A stretch of DNA of 64,000 bases from Nereocystis luetkeana. Lineage: Eukaryota; Sar; Phaeophyceae; Laminariales; Laminariaceae. The position numbers and the translations under genes are program-made. This document shows, one piece after another, positions 63,001 through 64,000 of this stretch. The stretch is from positions 5,505,858-5,569,857 of the forward strand of contig JARUPZ010000020.1 in the NCBI GenBank assembly GCA_031213475.1. The letters run 5' to 3'. Position 1 is the first letter of the stretch. Each line of letters opens with the position of its first letter. The notes under the pieces are model-generated. The model made no database searches, was not told the DNA's origin, and worked only from the letters and a program-made list of their open reading frames with translations.

Positions 63001-64000
63001 GGGGGGCGACACGGGCTACATACCATGCGTGCGCGTCTGTTTTTTTCGCGTCAACGTTTCTCAATATTAAGTGAAGGCTTCCGCACGCACGCCAACCTTT
63101 CGAGCACGTATAAAACTCATCGCATTGCATCAGCTATATCGATAGGAGTCTTACTCCCCCCCCCCCCCCCCGCCCCGCACATAGTAAACCCATTGCTGTC
63201 TCTGGAAGTGCCCACGCCAGAAATTAAATTAGCCGGCGTCCCCGGTGGCTTGGTAGGTGGTCCGCGTGCCTATCAAGATCAATTTCGTGGGTTCAAGTCC
63301 CACCGAGCGCACATGTTCGCAGGGACTTTTTCTTGCATGAAGAAATTGATTAGCGGAAAGCGCGAAAGCGTGAGTTATAGCTACATTCGATGAAAGTCGA
63401 CGAGCAGTGGGAATGCTGAACCCTATGCGCGAAAAAAAATAAAGGCACGCACCGGGGGGGGAAAGGGTAGACACCTGTGACCACAGCTTGTCCAGAAGAT
63501 CGCCGAGGGTAAAAACCTCCTACGAGCTAGGCTGGAAAGTAAAAGTGATGATAAAAATAAAATAAAAATGATCCTGTCATCCATATGCAAGAAAATCCGC
63601 CTCTAAAGCGATTTTTAGTAGGATGCAGCTCACCCTTCCTGCGACTCGCTGGACACCTCACGGCGCTTCGCGCTTGGTGCAAGCAATGTCTGTCTGGTCG
63701 GTGAAAACCCGACGTGCTCCATCCCGGCATTGTAGGGATGCGAGGGTCTATGTTCATACGACTACGGCCATGCATGATAATGAGTACACCCCCCCCCCCC
63801 GCCCCGCATGGTACATGTAGATGCGCGGGTTGTCGAACGTGTTCTCGCGATGGTGAGAGAGGCAGAACCGCTGTACTGTAGTTCCATTCGTTTCACCGTT
63901 GATAATGTCCCCTTTTGACCGTTACCTTGTTGTTTCGCCTTCCTTGGTAGTCGGCCGCGATTGCAAACATATTGAACTGCTGGTGCTGGAAGGTATTCAG
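39365..64000 (-). CDS. ELAC2: tRNase Z, long form (ELAC2-like), 5' partial, 13 exons in window
   Basis: tRNase Z removes the 3' trailer of precursor tRNAs by a zinc-dependent metallo-beta-lactamase mechanism; long forms fuse a degenerate and an active copy of the fold. Exons in transcript order: 64000-63926 (continues upstream), 62350-62289, 60144-60023, 57575-57376, 56268-55939, 54070-53996, 53041-52697, 50993-50745, 49550-49434, 46036-45149, 44861-44376, 42651-42482 and 39575-39365 (stop TGA at 39367-39365). They give 1109 codons in the window with every phase matching. The first residues visible are LNTFQHQQFNMFAIAADYQG, so the start codon and any targeting peptide are outside. The protein is longer than human ELAC2 because of Gly, Ser/Ala and acidic inserts. 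It converges on the VTC gene. Family assignment is very secure; exon edges are inferred. Confidence 0.93.
39779..40972. repeat. ~31-bp minisatellite in last tRNase Z intron, split by a TA-MITE
   Basis: Roughly 35 units of GTCGCCCCAAAACAGGGGTA plus CGGGTACAGCA. Because the unit length is often a multiple of 3 plus 1, several frames read through it and give repetitive YPYPCFGAT or QNRGTGT peptides. I take these as artefacts. A TA-MITE at 40429-40544 is inserted in one unit. Confidence 0.92.
40429..40544. repeat. TA-MITE inserted in a minisatellite unit
   Basis: The filled site reads ACAGTA then TTACGGGGGACCATAGTTAA, and at the far end CCCCCGTAA then TAGTCGACCC. The neighbouring empty unit reads ACAGTAGTCGACCC. 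So the target is TA, duplicated, and the TIR starts TTACGGGGG. It also contains TACCTGGTA at 40488-40496. Confidence 0.93.
42267..42373. repeat. TA-MITE
   Basis: TATTACGGAGGACCATAGTA to ATATGGCCCCCCGTAA, in the last tRNase Z intron about 110 bases from the exon at 42482. Confidence 0.85.
42664..43380 (+). repeat. Three tandem G-tract elements, module A
   Basis: Three blocks, each a G run followed by CATGCATGGCCGTAGTCG-like, CCTCGCATCCCTACAATGCC-like and GGACGGAGCACGTCGGGTTT sequence, begin at about 42690, 42905 and 43107. The third also has a duplicated CGGGTTTTCACCGACCAGGC segment and an AAGCGCGAAGC end. tRNase Z intron between 42651 and 44376. Confidence 0.75.
43581..43676. repeat. TTAA hairpin MITE, near-perfect
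   Basis: AAACCCTTTTAGGACCGCAG to CTGCGGTTCTAAAAGGGTTA A with TTAA at the right (43673-43676); arms match almost completely. Confidence 0.88.
44080..44335. repeat. ~20-21-bp minisatellite, tRNase Z intron
   Basis: About 12 diverged units of GAAACTTCCGAAAGCGGCAG lie just downstream of exon 44861-44376 on the minus strand. Confidence 0.85.
46963..47070. repeat. TA-MITE beside a double CCWGG scar
   Basis: TATTACGGGGGACTATAGTT to CTATGGTCCCCCGTAATA. Immediately outside, at 46944-46959, is TACCTGGTACCAGGTA. Confidence 0.88.
47749..47857. repeat. TA-MITE
   Basis: TATTACGGGGGAACATAGTT to CTATGGTCCCCCGTATTA, 109 bp. Confidence 0.88.
47930..48790. repeat. Diverged direct repeat pair and a 41-bp perfect tandem duplication
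   Basis: Block 47940-48040 (GGGGCCTCCATAGACACCGT, TCGGTGGTGCTTCGGT, CACACCAACACAGCA) is repeated loosely at 48652-48750 (GGGGGCTCCATAGTCATCGC, TCGGTGGTGCTTTGGT, CACACCAACACACGC). At 48521-48601 the sequence CATCTGCCACGAACCACGAC through GCTCCGTGAA occurs twice in tandem. Confidence 0.75.
48297..48404. repeat. TA-MITE
   Basis: TATTACGGGGGGCCATAGTT to CTAGGGTCCCCCGTAATA, 108 bp. Confidence 0.88.
49434..64000 (-). CDS. ELAC2: tRNase Z N-terminal (degenerate lactamase) half, exons 1-9 of window
   Basis: Key pieces in order: SVETPDSSACVVLGTTHER (62289-62350), joined by AG+G to FLFNTGEGTQRICMEHG (60023-60144); THLNSDTLGGLP, which sits where an active enzyme has HxHxDH; LTLSDI and LTLHGPPGL (57376-57575); a Pro/Gly-rich insert then YVCEAPSLPGKFDVRKA (55939-56268); GPMFGNLQKGEDITLQDG (53996-54070); LGPPRSGAP, CLVHLAPAEV and EYGEWARKFG (52697-53041) with a long Gly run between; YDQAAKLNRA plus another Gly run (50745-50993); and MRFEMLQTTKRPQIDISEAL (49434-49550). 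Loss of the metal ligands here is normal for long tRNase Z, where this half supplies the flexible arm that grips tRNA. Confidence 0.9.
49985..50225. repeat. GATCT-rich dispersed repeat
   Basis: GCGGGATCTGCGGCATACAG, GCGGGTGGGATCTGTGTAAC and ATAGATGATCTACAGCAGCA follow the pattern of 18363-18600. tRNase Z intron. Confidence 0.6.
51019..51093. repeat. (GA)n microsatellite
   Basis: About 35 GA units, 25 bases upstream of the acceptor of exon 50993-50745 on the gene strand, where it reads as a (TC)n polypyrimidine tract. Confidence 0.92.
51094..51640. repeat. ~10-12-bp minisatellite
   Basis: About 45 diverged units of GGGCCAATCA and GGGCCAAGCAG. tRNase Z intron 52696-50994. Confidence 0.85.
52185..52325 (-). 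repeat. G-tract element, modules A and B, inverted
   Basis: GACTACGGCCATGCCTGATA, a C run, then GATGGTCAAATGAGACTAAG and GAGTACGCCCCCCCC, a second C run. Confidence 0.7.
52363..52455. repeat. TTAA hairpin MITE
   Basis: TTATCCCTTTTAGGACCGCA to ACTGCGGTACTAAAAGTGAT. Confidence 0.78.
53275..53437. repeat. (AACC)n microsatellite
   Basis: ACCAACCAACCAATCAACCA-type repeats. A similar tract lies at about 56545-57180. Confidence 0.85.
53870..53960. repeat. TTAA hairpin MITE
   Basis: ACCCCTTTAGCACCGCAGTC to GGGACTGCGGTTCTAAAAAC, ending 36 bases from tRNase Z exon 54070-53996. Confidence 0.78.
54240..54549 (+). repeat. SINE family A copy 2, full-length candidate
   Basis: CGGCGTCCCCGGTGGCTTGG starts a tRNA-like head with T-arm GTGGG-TTCAAGT-CTCAC, followed by GCGGAAAGCGCGAGAGCG, ATTCGATGAAAATCGACGAG, AAAGGCACGTACCG and CACCTGTGACCACGGCTTGT, then poly(A) at 54560. 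It is antisense within a tRNase Z intron. Confidence 0.88.
54995..55910. repeat. (TACCC)n satellite, two blocks
   Basis: Imperfect TACCC/TACCG repeats at 54995-55500 and a cleaner block at 55732-55910, just before the donor of exon 56268-55939. Long YPTLPYPTLP frames across it are artefacts. Confidence 0.9.
55520..55640 (+). repeat. Dispersed repeat, CACCCTGGGACGA family
   Basis: CACACCCTGGGACGAAGTTT, CAAGCTGATTTACTCTCAAC, CAAACGCAGAGCGATACGTC and CGGAGGAGAAACTTCCC. A truncated copy is at 60640-60690 and an inverted copy at 60715-60830. Confidence 0.7.
56426..56514. repeat. TTAA hairpin MITE
   Basis: AATAACCCTTTGAGGACTGC to ACGGGACTGCAGTCCC, right end truncated. Confidence 0.75.
58319..58995. 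repeat. ~680-bp hairpin (long inverted repeat)
   Basis: The left arm starts TTTGTGTTGCACTGTCC and the right arm ends GGCAGTGCAACACA. Arms also pair at GGCAGACATGAGC, TGCACTCC/GTGCACCA, CTGAAGTTTGAAAATGTGGT, CCAGGCGCTTGAA and near the centre at AGAACAAGAAGGAGAA. The loop is about 20-30 bases near 58650. It lies in the tRNase Z intron between 57575 and 60023 and encodes nothing I recognise. Confidence 0.88.
59506..59612. repeat. TA-MITE
   Basis: TTTTTACGGGGGACCATAGT to CTATGGTCCCCCGTAA, 107 bp. Confidence 0.87.
59702..59809. repeat. TA-MITE
   Basis: TACTACGGGGGACCATAGTA to CTATGGCCCCCCGTAATA, only 90 bases from the previous copy and in the other internal orientation. Confidence 0.87.
60335..60590. 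repeat. (GGGA)n polypurine tract
   Basis: About 250 bases almost wholly G and A on the plus strand, with many GGG runs; a candidate G-quadruplex or triplex region inside a tRNase Z intron, where the transcript is C/T-rich. Confidence 0.85.
60715..60830 (-). repeat. Dispersed repeat, CACCCTGGGACGA family, inverted
   Basis: On the minus strand: TTTCCAAGCTGATTTTATCG, AGAGTGCAAACAAACGCCGA and GATGCGTCTATGGGAACATC match 55545-55640. Confidence 0.65.
61575..61720. repeat. Possible GGTCCCTCT-type MITE remnant with a short tandem duplication
   Basis: GTCTGCCGCTCACAGCAGTG occurs twice in tandem, then CCGGTATGGTCGTCTGGCGC, and GCACAGGGACCA closes it. Confidence 0.4.
63234..63551 (+). repeat. SINE family A copy 3, full-length candidate
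   Basis: CGGCGTCCCCGGTGGCTTGG, T-arm GTGGG-TTCAAGT-CCCAC, GCGGAAAGCGCGAAAGCG, CGACGAGCAGTGGGAATGC, AAAGGCACGCACCG and CACCTGTGACCACAGCTTGT, ending in an A-rich tail. Very similar to copy 2, so fairly recent. Confidence 0.88.
63600..63802 (-). repeat. G-tract element, module A, inverted, long copy
   Basis: TGGACACCTCACGGCGCTTC, GCTTGGTGCAAGCAATGTCT, TCGGTGAAAACCCGACGTGC, GGCATTGTAGGGATGCGAGG and GAGTACACCCCCCCC. It is the inverse of the third copy at 43107-43380 and shows the fuller extent of module A. Confidence 0.75.

Noticed and set aside
62977..63030. Short minus-strand frame before GTAAGG (VAPLVLFMSQ) as a tRNase Z exon
   Set aside because: Its phase does not fit the exon at 60144, while the 62289-62350 exon fits both neighbours exactly and matches the family.

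Overview
The window is eukaryotic nuclear DNA. It holds two large, intron-rich protein genes that face each other (convergent), separated by about 17.5 kb of transposon-derived DNA. There are no bacterial operons, no rRNA, no CRISPR and no confident tRNA gene. A vacuolar transporter chaperone (VTC) polyphosphate polymerase, many short exons of 56-888 bp split by GT-AG introns of about 0.4-3 kb, and abundant microsatellites, poly(G)/poly(T) tracts and short palindromic transposons suggest an alga or other protist. A brown alga or related stramenopile is my best guess, but that is inference only.

Plus strand, 222-21855: 20 exons of a VTC4-type polyphosphate polymerase. The upstream part, where an SPX domain is expected, lies outside the window. 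The order is polymerase tunnel domain (222-7126), low-complexity basic/Ser-Gly linker (9269-11785), three-helix DUF202/VTC1 membrane domain (12287-15586), then an unrecognised extension of about 340 residues (16762-21855) predicted to lie in the lumen. All splice phases fit. A decayed tandem copy of the exon 2/intron/exon 3 junction sits at 3297-3527.

Minus strand, 64000-39365: 13 exons of a long-form tRNase Z (ELAC2 type) that process tRNA 3' ends. The first exon or exons lie beyond the window. The N-terminal half (63926-64000 down to 49434) and the catalytic C-terminal half (46036-39365) are both present, with the PxKxRN, HxHxDH, HEAT and HFSQRY motifs intact and long low-complexity inserts.

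Between and inside the genes: a decayed Ty3/Gypsy chromovirus-like pol (25560-29361) with a chromodomain followed by a possible Tudor-like module; two tRNA-derived SINE families sharing a core; about 21 copies of a TA-target palindromic MITE (TIR starting TTACGGGGGACC); about 12 copies of a TTAA-target hairpin MITE resembling piggyBac ends; a G-tract-associated repeat; a 24-bp-TIR element carrying a telomere-like (CCCTAA)n stretch; a ~680-bp hairpin; and several intronic minisatellites.

The most unusual signal is a 9-mer TACCWGGTA, present 18 times by eye. Aligned MITE copies show that it arises by adding CCTGG/CCAGG plus a TA at TA dinucleotides, which looks like transposon excision scars. 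All protein reading, splice sites and repeat families were done by eye; no search was run.
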